DNA from: Marinosulfonomonas sp.
Lineage (GTDB): Bacteria > Pseudomonadota > Alphaproteobacteria > Rhodobacterales > Rhodobacteraceae
DNA length: 10,084 bases
Direction: 5' to 3'
Assembly (NCBI GenBank): GCA_022712735.1
Contig: JAFLKA010000284.1
Coordinates: 1 to 10,084 of the forward strand
Below, in pieces: positions 1-7,917 of the stretch; position 1 is the first letter of the stretch, and the number at the start of each line of letters is the position of its first letter. Position numbers and translations under genes: made by a program. The notes under the pieces are model-generated. The model was not told the origin of the DNA. It did not search any database and worked only from the letters and a program-made list of their open reading frames with translations.

Positions 1-156
1 GCCCTGCTGCTCGGCCACTTCGCGGGCCGCCTCGTTATCATCCCAGACCACGGGTGTGGCACCTCCCGCCTCGAGTGCGATTGCGGCGGCGAGGCCGGAG
101 CGGCCAAGACCCAGCACGGCCACCTTCTTGCCTTCGTATCCTTGAACGGGGATCAT
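1..156 (-). CDS. murD: MurD, UDP-N-acetylmuramoyl-L-alanine--D-glutamate ligase (5' part only)
   Basis: MurD is the cytoplasmic ATP-dependent ligase that adds D-glutamate to UDP-MurNAc-L-Ala in peptidoglycan precursor synthesis. Only the first 52 codons are present; the gene runs off the window edge. The visible part begins [20 protein letters not shown] and continues with a Rossmann-like strand, glycine loop and helix ([12 protein letters not shown], about residues 14-25), then VVWDDNE, which is the usual N-terminal UDP-binding domain of MurD. The ATG at 154-156 is preceded by TAAGGGCAG, a usable ribosome site about 5-6 nt upstream. In related clusters murD directly follows mraY. Here it is separated from mraY by a TPR gene and 273 bp of non-coding DNA, so it may need its own promoter or long read-through. 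The identity rests on the N-terminal motif plus the dcw context. Confidence 0.9.
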   Translation of the reverse strand, partial: MIPVQGYEGKKVAVLGLGRSGLAAAIALEAGGATPVVWDDNEAAREVAEQQG

Positions 157-312
157 ATCACTGCCCTTACATAACCGGTTTGCACCCTGTTTAGGCGGGC
201 GCAAGGGTTTGCGCAATTCCAGAAGTTAAGGCGCGGGGCGCAGGGGGATGGGCGGCGGGGCACGAATCGACCAAGCGGACAGGTTAACAAGGGGTTTGAG
301 CCGTTTTGAGGA

Positions 313-356
313 ATATGAAAACCATATGAACCGCATATGAATTCCATATGAGGAAA
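313..356. repeat. Four tandem 11-bp ATATGA repeats upstream of murD
   Basis: The hexamer ATATGA occurs at 313, 324, 335 and 346, exactly 11 bp apart each time. Three of the four copies are part of the palindrome CATATG. On the murD coding strand the unit reads TCATATG plus four variable bases. Spacing close to one helical turn would place the copies on one face of the DNA, as in arrays bound cooperatively by a regulator. The period is not a multiple of three, so this is not a coding repeat. It lies 157-200 bp upstream of murD. Confidence 0.75.
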
Positions 357-408
357 AACACGGATGGGCGTGGTTAATGCTGCGGGCGGTGGGGGGTGTT
401 AAGGATTT

Positions 409-426
409 GGGTGGGGTTGGGGTGGG
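409..426 (+). other. G-quadruplex motif just downstream of the TPR gene
   Basis: The + strand reads GGGTGGGGTTGGGGTGGG: four runs of at least three G with loops of one to three bases, the classic strong quadruplex pattern. It starts 3 bp past the stop codon of the TPR gene. The G-rich strand is the template strand for the minus-strand operon, so the transcript would be C-rich and a quadruplex would form in the DNA template. Further G-runs lie at 384-397. Confidence 0.75.
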
Positions 427-429
427 TGC

Positions 430-1701
430 CTAGGGCTTGTCACGCAGGAAGCTCTCAAGATTTTTGCGCAGCCTTTTGCTGTCTGGATGTTCCGCCCCCA
501 AAGCAGCCTCGCTCACCGAAACAGCCTGTTGAAAGAGCGGTTCTGCAGCAGCATAGTCAGCCTTATCATGCAGCAGCAGTGCCAGATTGTTCAAGTGGGT
601 GGCATAGGTGGGATGACCCGTGCCGATGGTTTTGGCGTCGATCTCCAGCACCTGTCGAAAAAGCGGCTCGGCAGCGGTGTGGTCGCCCTTGACCTGCAGC
701 AGACTCGCCAAGTTGTTCAGGTACTTGGCGTAGGTGGGATGTTCGACCCCGATAGTTTTAGCGGCAATCGCAAGAGCCTGTCGGAAAAGCGGCTCGGCAG
801 CAGCATAATCGTCCTTATCGTCGAGCAACCCCGCCAGATTATTCAGATTGGTTGCATAGTCGGGGTGATCGGTGCCTAGGGTTTTGGCATCAAGTGCAAG
901 CGCCTGCCGATAAAGCTGCTCGGCAGCAGTGTAATTACCCTCCGCATGAAAACTTAACGCTAGATTATTCAAGGCCGTGATGGTTTTTGGGTCTGTTTCG
1001 CCGTACTGCTGTTGCGCCAAATCAAGCAAATCCTGATCTATCTTGATTGACTGCTTATGCTGCCCCGCCCGCCATAGAAACGTGCCTGCCTTGCCCAATG
1101 TCACATAAGATGGATCAAGACGGGCAGCTTTGCTATAATGCGTGGCGGCGTCAGCCCATCTGATTTCCGCCTCGGCGATTTCGCCACGGCCAAAGGCGGC
1201 GCGGGCGGCGGATTGCACTTCAAGGTCGGCGCGGGCCTCGACCTCGGCAAAGATTTCATCTGCGATGCTGTAATCACCGGCCTCGAGTGCGGTGCGGGCC
1301 TTGGTCAGACGGTCGCCGCCAATGTCGTTGCCTTCACGCACGAGCAAGGTTTCAAGCTTTGTGATCTGTTCATTCGCCGCTTGAAGGGCTTGATCGGGGT
1401 TGGCTATGAGTGCGTCTAGTTCAGCTATTTTTGCGAACAGAGTGTTGCGCTCATCAGTATGGGCATCTTCAAGTTCGGCCTTTATATCGGCGCGCATCTT
1501 TTTCTGGATTTGCAGGTAGCTGTCAACATCGAGGCGAGGGTTATCATCGGGTTGGATAAGCTCAACCTTTTGAGGTTTCTGGAACTTGCGGGCAAGCGTG
1601 CGGAATGGTGAAAAAATCACTTCGACAATGGTTGTCGCCGCAGCAGCCCCGCCAAGGAACACTGCGTTTTCAGTGATTAGTTCAACGAATACTATCCACA
1701 A
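430..1701 (-). CDS. Kinesin-light-chain-type TPR protein with an N-terminal hydrophobic segment
   Basis: No characterised gene is recognised. The predicted 423-residue protein has a weakly hydrophobic segment (about 8-32, rich in A, V, I, F), which may anchor it in the membrane. A charged region follows, then a likely coiled coil (about 62-122). Less regular TPR-like helices cover about 130-240, and four exact 42-residue TPR units start at N245, N287, N329 and N371. Each unit has the pattern NNLA...YAAAEPLFRQAL...LG..HP.YA, typical of kinesin-light-chain TPRs, so a scaffolding role is likely; no catalytic domain is visible. The start is a TTG: the nearest ATG (1704-1706) is out of frame and hits TAG after four codons. 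An AAAGG ribosome site overlaps the mraY stop codon, 13 bp upstream, implying co-transcription with mraY. The first codons (ATA, GTA, CTA) are more AT-rich than in neighbouring genes. This gene is not part of the usual dcw set; a role in envelope growth is inferred from position only. Confidence 0.85.
   Translation of the reverse strand: MWIVFVELITENAVFLGGAAAATTIVEVIFSPFRTLARKFQKPQKVELIQPDDNPRLDVDSYLQIQKKMRADIKAELEDAHTDERNTLFAKIAELDALIANPDQALQAANEQITKLETLLVREGNDIGGDRLTKARTALEAGDYSIADEIFAEVEARADLEVQSAARAAFGRGEIAEAEIRWADAATHYSKAARLDPSYVTLGKAGTFLWRAGQHKQSIKIDQDLLDLAQQQYGETDPKTITALNNLALSFHAEGNYTAAEQLYRQALALDAKTLGTDHPDYATNLNNLAGLLDDKDDYAAAEPLFRQALAIAAKTIGVEHPTYAKYLNNLASLLQVKGDHTAAEPLFRQVLEIDAKTIGTGHPTYATHLNNLALLLHDKADYAAAEPLFQQAVSVSEAALGAEHPDSKRLRKNLESFLRDKP
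469..969 (-). repeat. Four 126-bp tandem coding repeats (42-residue TPR units)
   Basis: The TPR gene contains four in-frame units of exactly 126 bp, starting at 969, 843, 717 and 591 on the minus strand. Some stretches are nearly identical at DNA level: the 24-bp segments at 652-675 and 778-801 are 126 bp apart and differ at one base. This suggests fairly recent unit duplication or homogenisation, so repeat number could vary between strains. Confidence 0.85.
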
Positions 1702-1714
1702 ACCATATCTACCT

Positions 1715-2800
1715 TTACCGCACCTTCAGCGTCGCCAACCCGATCAGCGCCAGCACCAGTGAAATGATCCAGAACCGGATCACGATCTGCGGCTCGGCCC
1801 AGCCCTTTTTCTCGAAATGGTGATGGATCGGGGCCATCAGGAACACCCGTTTACCGGTGCGCTTGAAGTAGAGCACCTGAATGATCACCGACATGGCCTC
1901 GGCCACGAACAACCCGCCAACGATGGCCAGCACAAGCTCGTGTTTGGTGGCCACCGCGATTGCGCCCAATGCACCGCCCAAAGCCAGCGATCCGGTGTCG
2001 CCCATGAACACGGCAGCGGGCGGCGCGTTATACCACAAGAACCCGAGACCGCCGCCAATCAGCGCCGAGGTGAAGATGAACAACTCGCCGGTATTGGGCA
2101 CGTAATGCACATCCAGATATTCGGTAAAGTCAACGCGCCCGACAGCATAGGCGATCACCCCCAAGGTGCCCGCCGCGATCATCACCGGCATGATGGCCAG
2201 ACCATCCAGCCCGTCCGTCAGGTTAACCGCATTGGCCGAGCCGACGATCACGATCATCACAAAGGGGACATAAACATAACCAAGGTTGATCAGCGTATCC
2301 TTGAATACCGGCATCGCCAGTTTATAGGCCAAATCATCGGGGTGGTATTGCGCCGCCCAATACGCAGCAATCGCGGCGATCAGCAGGCCCAGCCCGAAAC
2401 GGATTTTACTCGATACGCCTTTGGTATTATTCTTGCTAACCTTGGCGTAATCATCAGCAAAGCCGATGGCGCCAAACGACAGGGTGACGAACATCACCAT
2501 CCAGATATAGGGGTTGTCGAGGCGCGCCCACAGCAGGGTGGAAAACGTCAACGCCCCGAGGATCAGAACACCGCCCATTGTCGGGGTGCCGGCTTTGGCC
2601 AGAATATGGCTTTGCGGCCCGTCTTCGCGGATTGGTTGGCCGTTGGATTGTTTGCGTTTCAAAAGGTTGATCAGCGGTTGGCCAAAGATAAAGCCGAACA
2701 CAAGGGCGGTGAAAAATGCCCCGCCCGAGCGCACGGTGATATACCGGAACAGGTTGAAGACATCACCACCATCAGAAAGCTCGGTTAACCAGAAAAGCAT
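1715..2800 (-). CDS. mraY: MraY, phospho-N-acetylmuramoyl-pentapeptide transferase
   Basis: MraY is an integral inner-membrane enzyme. It transfers phospho-MurNAc-pentapeptide from UDP to undecaprenyl phosphate, giving lipid I. The 361-residue length is normal and there are about ten hydrophobic segments. Visible family motifs are the Asp pair in FADDYAKV (residues 116-117), [12 protein letters not shown] (190-201), the catalytic GDTGS (267-271) and the MraY-specific histidine motif PIHHHFE (324-330). The start is the ATG at 2798-2800, with AAGGG about 10 nt upstream. It follows murF after 26 bp, a gap occupied exactly by a nine-codon open frame whose stop abuts the mraY ATG (TAAATG), which may couple translation. 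Downstream, the TPR gene begins 13 bp after the stop, in the place where murD is normally found. Confidence 0.98.
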   Translation of the reverse strand: MLFWLTELSDGGDVFNLFRYITVRSGGAFFTALVFGFIFGQPLINLLKRKQSNGQPIREDGPQSHILAKAGTPTMGGVLILGALTFSTLLWARLDNPYIWMVMFVTLSFGAIGFADDYAKVSKNNTKGVSSKIRFGLGLLIAAIAAYWAAQYHPDDLAYKLAMPVFKDTLINLGYVYVPFVMIVIVGSANAVNLTDGLDGLAIMPVMIAAGTLGVIAYAVGRVDFTEYLDVHYVPNTGELFIFTSALIGGGLGFLWYNAPPAAVFMGDTGSLALGGALGAIAVATKHELVLAIVGGLFVAEAMSVIIQVLYFKRTGKRVFLMAPIHHHFEKKGWAEPQIVIRFWIISLVLALIGLATLKVR

Positions 2801-2826
2801 TTACACTGCACCCTTTATTTTTGTCG

Positions 2827-4275
2827 TCATTTTGTCGTCTCGCTGGTTTGGTCCAACTTGCGAATTGCGGTCACAACCACGCTAACGCGAGACCCTTTTG
2901 ACCCTTTTACCAAGATCACATCGCCCGCGTCCACCAGCCTGTGGGCAATTTTTGCCAGTTCCGGTGCGGTGTTGACCCATTCGCCACGTTTATGCTCTGG
3001 CAGGGCCAGCCACAGCCCGCGCATCAGGGGACCGCTGCAATGCACCTTGGTGATTTCCTCAAACGCCGGATGACTGGCAAATTCGGCATGTAGCGCCGCC
3101 TCGTCCTCGCCCAGCTCCAGCATATCGCCAAGGATGGCAATCCGGCGTCCGGTTTCCCGTTGGCCCAGCCCGTTAACCGGCTGACTGGCCGCCAGCACAT
3201 CCAGCGCCGCATCCAGTGATGTGGGGCTGGCATTGAAAGCGTCATCAATCAATGTCAGAGCCTGATCGGTTTCCACCGCATCCAGCACCACAATCTCGCG
3301 GCTGCCGCGCCCCGCTGGCGGCTTCCATTCGGCCATGTCATTGGCGGCCAGCGCCACGTCCAGATCAAGCGCCTTGACCACCGCCAAAACCCCTAATCCG
3401 TTCATGGCAAAGTGCCGACCTAAGCTGTTAATTTTGAACAGCACCTCGTCGTCTGCCACCTGCCCGCGCACCACGGTCATATTCCCCGCAAGCTGCACCT
3501 TAAGCAGGTGATGGGTATTTTTTGCTTCCTCACCAAACGTGGTGTAGGCCACGCCCAGAGCATCGGCACGTTCAGTCAGAATTGGCGAGGTTTCAAGATC
3601 ACCATTCACCACCGCCACGCCGCCTATCTCCAGCCCGTCAAAGATCGACGCTTTCTCAGCGGCGATGCCTTCAATGCCGTCAAACGCCTCCATGTGCGCA
3701 GCCACCACATTGGTGATCATCGCCACATGCGGGCGGGCCAGTTTGGCCAGCGGTGCGATTTCACCAGGGTGGTTCATGCCGATTTCGATGATGGCGTAAT
3801 CGGCGTTTGCTGGCATGCGGGCCAATGTTAGCGGCACACCCCAGTGGTTGTTAAAACTGCGTTCGGCGGCGAACACCTTGCCTTGGCGGGCCAGAACGCT
3901 GCGGAGCATTTCCTTGGTCGAGGTTTTGCCGACTGATCCGGTGACGCCGACGACTTGGGCTTTGGTGCGCGCGCGGGCATAGATGGCCATCGCTTCCAAA
4001 GCTTTTAGAACATCGGGCACGATCAGTAACGGCGCATCCGGCGCGACACCTTCGGGGATGCGCGACACCAACGCGGCTGCCGCACCTTTTTCCAGCGCTT
4101 GGGCAACGAAATCATGGCCATCACGGATGTCTTTGAGCGCCACAAACAGATCGCCCGCCTCGATTGAGCGGGTATCTATGGAAATGCCGCTGGCTTGCCA
4201 CGCGGTTGTCACCTGTCCGCCTGTGGCCACCAAAGCATCCTCGGAAGTCCACAAGATACTCATGTCACTATTCAT
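2827..4275 (-). CDS. murF: MurF, UDP-N-acetylmuramoyl-tripeptide--D-alanyl-D-alanine ligase
   Basis: MurF is the cytoplasmic Mur ligase that adds D-Ala-D-Ala to UDP-MurNAc-tripeptide using ATP, completing the pentapeptide. The protein has 482 residues, in the usual range. Motifs in order are an N-terminal substrate domain with [14 protein letters not shown] (34-47), the P-loop [14 protein letters not shown] (110-123), [12 protein letters not shown] just after it, [10 protein letters not shown] in the central domain, [15 protein letters not shown] (the MurF signature), LGDMLELG and the C-terminal KGSKGSR (457-463). The ATG at 4273-4275 overlaps the murE stop (ATGA), and GAGGGG lies 8 nt upstream. 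A second ATG four codons in (4263) is possible but has a weaker ribosome site. A perfect palindrome, GGGGCGCCCC (4278-4287), spans the ribosome site spacer and could fold in the mRNA. Confidence 0.98.
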   Translation of the reverse strand: MNSDMSILWTSEDALVATGGQVTTAWQASGISIDTRSIEAGDLFVALKDIRDGHDFVAQALEKGAAAALVSRIPEGVAPDAPLLIVPDVLKALEAMAIYARARTKAQVVGVTGSVGKTSTKEMLRSVLARQGKVFAAERSFNNHWGVPLTLARMPANADYAIIEIGMNHPGEIAPLAKLARPHVAMITNVVAAHMEAFDGIEGIAAEKASIFDGLEIGGVAVVNGDLETSPILTERADALGVAYTTFGEEAKNTHHLLKVQLAGNMTVVRGQVADDEVLFKINSLGRHFAMNGLGVLAVVKALDLDVALAANDMAEWKPPAGRGSREIVVLDAVETDQALTLIDDAFNASPTSLDAALDVLAASQPVNGLGQRETGRRIAILGDMLELGEDEAALHAEFASHPAFEEITKVHCSGPLMRGLWLALPEHKRGEWVNTAPELAKIAHRLVDAGDVILVKGSKGSRVSVVVTAIRKLDQTSETTK

Positions 4276-5762
4276 ACGGGGCGCCCCTCAAGGGCAGCCA
4301 CCGCAACGCTGGCCTGCTCCACATCATCAAACGGCAACACATCGTCGCCGACGGTCTGTCCCGTTTCGTGCCCTTTGCCCGCAATCAACAAAGCATCCCC
4401 CGCTTGCAGCGCGTCGACCCCGCGCAAGATTGCCTCGGCGCGGTCGCCGACTTCGGTGGCCTCGGGGCAGCCCGCCATCACCATCGCACGAATGTCGGCG
4501 GGCACTTCGGAGCGCGGATTGTCATCGGTGACAAACACCACATCGGCATGTTCTGCCGCCGCCTGCCCCATCAAAATACGTTTTCCAGGGTCACGGTCGC
4601 CACCCGCCCCCAGCACCACAATCAAGCGGCCCATCACATGCGGGCGCATCGCGGTCAGGGCCGTGGCCACCGCATCCGGCGTGTGGGCAAAATCAACAAA
4701 CACCGCAGCGCCATTATCGCGCGTCGCCGCCAGCTGCATGCGGCCGCGCACCGTGGTCAGGTCTTGCAATGTGTCGAACACCTCGGCGGGCTTCGCCCCG
4801 CAAGCGATCACCAAGCCCATCGCCACCATCACGTTTTCGGCCTGAAAACCGCCGATCAGATCAAGCCGCGCCTGATGCGGTTTGCCCTGCCATTCAAAGC
4901 GTAAATCCTGCCCGGTGGAATCAAACCGCTGACCAACCATACGCAAATCGGCATCAACGGATTTACCGACCTTCAGCAACCGCTGGCCGTGGTCGCGGGC
5001 GATGCCAGCCATCACCGCGCCCTTTGGGTCGTCCATGTTGATAACGGCGATGCCATCCTCGCCCAGTACCCGCGAAAACAGACCGGCCTTGGCGTTGAAG
5101 TATTCCTCGAAAGACTTGTGGTAATCCAGATGGTCCTGGGTGAAATTGGTGAACCCTGCCGCGGTTAAGCGCACCCCGTCAAGGCGGCGCTGCTCCAAAC
5201 CGTGGGAGGAGGCCTCCATCGCGGCGTGTGTCACCCCCGCGCCCGCCATTTCGGCCAAAACGCGGTGCAGGGTGATCGGTTCGGGCGTGGTGTGATTTAG
5301 CGGTGCGCTGTAGGCACCTTCAACGCCGGTGGTGCCCAGATTGGCGGCCTTGATCCCCATAGCGATCCAGATTTGGCGCACGAATGTGGACACGGATGTT
5401 TTGCCGTTGGTGCCGGTCACGGCGATCATGAATTCGGGTTGTGCGCCGAACCACAGGGCGGCGGCATAGGCCAGCGTTTGGCGCGGGTCTTCGGCGATCA
5501 CCACGGGCACACCGGCGGCAGCAATTTCATCCGCCGCGATCAACGCACCCGCCTTGTCAGTCAGAATCGCACCGGCATTTTGGCGCAGCGCATATTGGAT
5601 AAATTCACCGCCATGCACCCTGATACCGGGCATAGCGGCAAACAGATAACCCGTTTTCACGTCACGGCTATCGACCGAAATCCCTGTTATTTCAACATCT
5701 TGCCCGCCAGCGCTGTGCAGCCCAAGGTCTGCCAGTGTGCGTATCTCTGCCTGTTGTGCCAT
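4272..5762 (-). CDS. murE: MurE, UDP-N-acetylmuramoyl-L-alanyl-D-glutamate--2,6-diaminopimelate ligase
   Basis: MurE adds meso-diaminopimelate to UDP-MurNAc-L-Ala-D-Glu in the cytoplasm. With the chosen start it has 496 residues. It shows [15 protein letters not shown] in the N-terminal domain, the P-loop TGTNGKTS (116-123), [11 protein letters not shown], and the lysine of YFNAKAGLF (K224), expected to be carbamylated. DDNPRSE (412-418) is the motif that selects meso-DAP rather than L-lysine, as expected for a Gram-negative. GKGHE is near the C-terminus. The frame opens upstream at a GTG (5784-5786), but that codon has no ribosome site. The ATG at 5760-5762 has a G-rich stretch just ahead and fits the usual MurE N-terminus, so I use it. 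The gap to ftsI is 29 bp and contains a run of eight G. The stop overlaps the murF ATG. Confidence 0.96.
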   Translation of the reverse strand: MAQQAEIRTLADLGLHSAGGQDVEITGISVDSRDVKTGYLFAAMPGIRVHGGEFIQYALRQNAGAILTDKAGALIAADEIAAAGVPVVIAEDPRQTLAYAAALWFGAQPEFMIAVTGTNGKTSVSTFVRQIWIAMGIKAANLGTTGVEGAYSAPLNHTTPEPITLHRVLAEMAGAGVTHAAMEASSHGLEQRRLDGVRLTAAGFTNFTQDHLDYHKSFEEYFNAKAGLFSRVLGEDGIAVINMDDPKGAVMAGIARDHGQRLLKVGKSVDADLRMVGQRFDSTGQDLRFEWQGKPHQARLDLIGGFQAENVMVAMGLVIACGAKPAEVFDTLQDLTTVRGRMQLAATRDNGAAVFVDFAHTPDAVATALTAMRPHVMGRLIVVLGAGGDRDPGKRILMGQAAAEHADVVFVTDDNPRSEVPADIRAMVMAGCPEATEVGDRAEAILRGVDALQAGDALLIAGKGHETGQTVGDDVLPFDDVEQASVAVAALEGRPV

Positions 5763-5768
5763 CCTGCG

Positions 5769-5776
5769 CCCCCCCC
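5769..5776 (-). repeat. Run of eight G before the murE start
   Basis: On the coding strand a (G)8 homopolymer ends 6 nt before the murE ATG. It is the only purine-rich stretch that could act as the ribosome site. If translation began at the upstream GTG (5786) instead, the run would lie inside the coding sequence. Homopolymers of this length can gain or lose bases by slippage. Confidence 0.6.
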
Positions 5777-5791
5777 GTTGAGCCACAAAAA

Positions 5792-7573
5792 TTAGTTACT
5801 GGTGAGTGTTACCCCAGTTGGGTGCAAAGGCTCAACCTCTGGCCGCAATCCAAGCAAAGGTGCGACGCGGCGGATAATTTCTGCGGCAACCGGAACCGAG
5901 GTCCAGCCCGCCGTGCGGCGTGGCTTGCGACCCGAGGTTTCGACCGGCTCGTCCAGCGTGACGATCAGCACATATTTGGGGTCATGCGCCGGGAAAACGG
6001 AGGCGAATGTGGCGACCACTTTTTCGTCGTAATAGCCGCCGCGCGGTTTGGGTTTATCGGCGGTGCCGGTTTTGCCGCCCACCGCATAGCCTTCGACCTC
6101 GCCAAAGGAGGCGGTGCCGCGCACCACCACTTGTCGCAGGATCATGCGGATCTGTGCCGAGGTACGTTCTGATACAATCGACGCCCCCAAGCGCGATCCG
6201 TTTTGGCGCAGCAAAGTTGGTTTGATACGGTAACCGCCATTCAGAACCGATGCGTAGGCGGTGGCCAGATGCAGCGGGCTGACCGACAACCCGTGGCCAT
6301 AGGAAATCGTCATGGTCGACAGTTCGGACCAGTTTGGCGGCAGCAGCGGTTTGGCGCCTGCGGCCTCGATCAATTCAACCGGTGTGGCTTCGAGCAAGCC
6401 TAATGAAGCAAGGAATTCGCGCTGGCGTTTCACCCCGATTTTGATCGCCACATTGGCGGTGCCGATGTTGGAGGATTTCACGATCACGTCGGTCATCGAC
6501 AGTTGCGCGCCGTAATTGTGGAAGTCGCGGATGCGGTATTTGCCCCAGCGCAGCGGCCCTTTGGTGTTGACCATGGTTGACGGGTTTACCAGCCCGATGT
6601 CCAGCGCTTGGGCGGCGGCAAACACCTTGAACACCGAACCCAACTCGTAAACCCCCTGCACCGCGCGGTTAAACAGCGGGCTGTCCGAGGCATCACCTTG
6701 GGTCAAAACGCGGGGCCGTGTGTTCGGATCAAAATCCGGCAGGCTGACCATCGAGAGGATTTCACCGGAATGCACATCCATCAGAACCGCGGCGGCCCCT
6801 TTGGCGTTCATCAGTTTCATTCCGCCCCACAGAACCTCGCGGGTGGCGGCCTGAACCGTCATGTCAATCGACAATTGCAGCGGCTGGCCATCCAGCGCCG
6901 GATCACGCAGATAGTCATCAAATTCTTTCTCAACGCCAGCGGTGCCGATCACTTCGGCCGATTGTACACCTTCGCGCCCGAAACTGGCACCGCCCAGAAT
7001 ATGGGCCGCCAGTTTGCCATTGGGATAGAGGCGCATTTCGCGCGGGCCGAACAGCAGGCCGGGGTCGCCGATTTCATGCACCATTTGCATTTGCTCAGGG
7101 CTGATTTTCTTGCGAAGCCAGATGAATTTGCGGCTGCCGGTGAACTGGCGCACCAGCGTTGCCTCGTCCAGATCAGGGAAAATCGCCACCAGTTCCTTGG
7201 CGGAACGCGCCTTGTCAATCATATGCGGCGGCTGGGCGTACAGGGCGTGGGTGGTCAGGTTGGTGGCCAAAATCCGCCCGTTACGGTCCAGAATATCGGC
7301 CCGTCCGGCGGTGATCGTCGCTCCGGTTGCGGCGACGCGTGGCTCTCGCGGCTCGCTGGCGGCCAAGGTGCCCATGCGCACGCCGATCACAGCAAAAGCG
7401 CAGAAAAAGAACACCCCGAGAACCAGCAAACGGCCTTCGGCCCGCAGGCGGGATTTATCGCGCATGATCTCGTGGCGGGCGCGGATGTTATCGCGCTCAA
7501 TCAGGTCGGGGTTTTCACCAACTTCGCGGGCTTTCAGGATACGGGCCAGCGGGCGCAGGGGGGTGCGGGTCAT
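5792..7573 (-). CDS. ftsI: FtsI / PBP3, septal peptidoglycan DD-transpeptidase
   Basis: FtsI is the class B penicillin-binding protein that cross-links septal peptidoglycan with FtsW. It is a bitopic membrane protein whose catalytic domain lies in the periplasm. The 593-residue product has a basic cytoplasmic N-terminus, one membrane segment (about 47-66), the pedestal domain with [13 protein letters not shown] (91-103) and a transpeptidase domain with all three active-site motifs: SVFK (catalytic S313, K316; many FtsI proteins have STFK), SSN (367-369) and KTG (501-503). The start ATG at 7571-7573 overlaps the ftsL stop (ATGA), with GGAGG 7 nt upstream, a strong ribosome site inside the end of ftsL. 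Length and domain order are typical of alphaproteobacteria, with no sign of truncation. Confidence 0.98.
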   Translation of the reverse strand: MTRTPLRPLARILKAREVGENPDLIERDNIRARHEIMRDKSRLRAEGRLLVLGVFFFCAFAVIGVRMGTLAASEPREPRVAATGATITAGRADILDRNGRILATNLTTHALYAQPPHMIDKARSAKELVAIFPDLDEATLVRQFTGSRKFIWLRKKISPEQMQMVHEIGDPGLLFGPREMRLYPNGKLAAHILGGASFGREGVQSAEVIGTAGVEKEFDDYLRDPALDGQPLQLSIDMTVQAATREVLWGGMKLMNAKGAAAVLMDVHSGEILSMVSLPDFDPNTRPRVLTQGDASDSPLFNRAVQGVYELGSVFKVFAAAQALDIGLVNPSTMVNTKGPLRWGKYRIRDFHNYGAQLSMTDVIVKSSNIGTANVAIKIGVKRQREFLASLGLLEATPVELIEAAGAKPLLPPNWSELSTMTISYGHGLSVSPLHLATAYASVLNGGYRIKPTLLRQNGSRLGASIVSERTSAQIRMILRQVVVRGTASFGEVEGYAVGGKTGTADKPKPRGGYYDEKVVATFASVFPAHDPKYVLIVTLDEPVETSGRKPRRTAGWTSVPVAAEIIRRVAPLLGLRPEVEPLHPTGVTLTSN

Positions 7574-7917
7574 TGATTTGCCTCCAGATCGGCGGACAAT
7601 GCAACCGGATCGGTTATCGGGCCAATATCGGGTGCCGGATAGGCAACCTGATCAATTCTGCCAAATTGTTCGGGGGAAAGCGGCAGCAGACCCAGACGGT
7701 CATAGTTAATGTTCGACAGTTCGCGCAGCCGTTCAGGGCGGTTCAAATAGGCCCATTCCGCCCGCAAAACCGCCAGTTTTTCCCGTGATGCGCCAATGCG
7801 CTGTTGCAGTTGCGACACCTGTTTTAGGGAGGCACGGGTTTTGTAATTTTCCTGATAAGACCAGAAGGCCAGCCCGATAATGGCCAGCGCCGAGATCACA
7901 TATAACAAGCTACGCAT
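7570..7917 (-). CDS. ftsL: FtsL, cell division protein
   Basis: FtsL is a small bitopic protein that joins FtsB and FtsQ in the divisome and helps activate FtsWI. The 115-residue product has a very short cytoplasmic end, one membrane segment (3-20, [18 protein letters not shown]), a periplasmic coiled coil (about 26-57) and the family pattern [15 protein letters not shown] (53-67). An ATG nine bases upstream (7924-7926) is in frame, but AGAGG directly abuts it. AGAGG lies 9 nt before the ATG at 7915-7917, and alphaproteobacterial FtsL usually begins MRSLLYV-like, so I choose 7917. The start overlaps the rsmH stop by 8 nt and the stop overlaps ftsI by 4 nt, so the three genes are translationally coupled. 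The call rests on position plus topology because FtsL sequences diverge widely. Confidence 0.93.
   Translation of the reverse strand: MRSLLYVISALAIIGLAFWSYQENYKTRASLKQVSQLQQRIGASREKLAVLRAEWAYLNRPERLRELSNINYDRLGLLPLSPEQFGRIDQVAYPAPDIGPITDPVALSADLEANQ

Larger units (their letters stand above)
157..429. other. Non-coding gap between the TPR gene and murD
   Basis: This gap of 273 bp is by far the longest inside the cluster; the other junctions are overlaps or gaps of under 30 bp. It contains a G-quadruplex motif next to the TPR stop codon (409-426) and four phased 11-bp repeats (313-356). I see no convincing intrinsic terminator after the TPR gene. A weak minus-strand promoter-like pair lies about 30-60 bp before murD (TTGCGC, 17 nt, TAAACA), matching the consensus at only three positions in each box, so I do not call it. 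A 64-codon open frame ends by overlapping the murD ATG, but its codon use and lack of a ribosome site look non-coding. Confidence 0.6.

Noticed and set aside
153..347. A 64-codon minus-strand frame ending with a 4-nt overlap onto the murD ATG
   Set aside because: It has no ribosome site, a Cys/Pro/Asn-rich product without any recognisable pattern, codon use unlike the neighbours, and it starts inside the non-triplet 11-bp repeat array. The overlap is probably chance.
157..429. CtrA-type TTAA half-sites (for example at 374-377 and 399-402)
   Set aside because: The TTAA copies here and upstream of mraZ do not show the 7-nt spacing of a full CtrA box.
1817..2788. A 323-codon + strand frame opposite mraY
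   Set aside because: It is antisense to a full-length MraY with all catalytic motifs; the His/Arg/Gln-rich product is typical of a shadow frame in high-GC DNA. The same applies to the other long + strand frames over ftsI, murE and the TPR gene.
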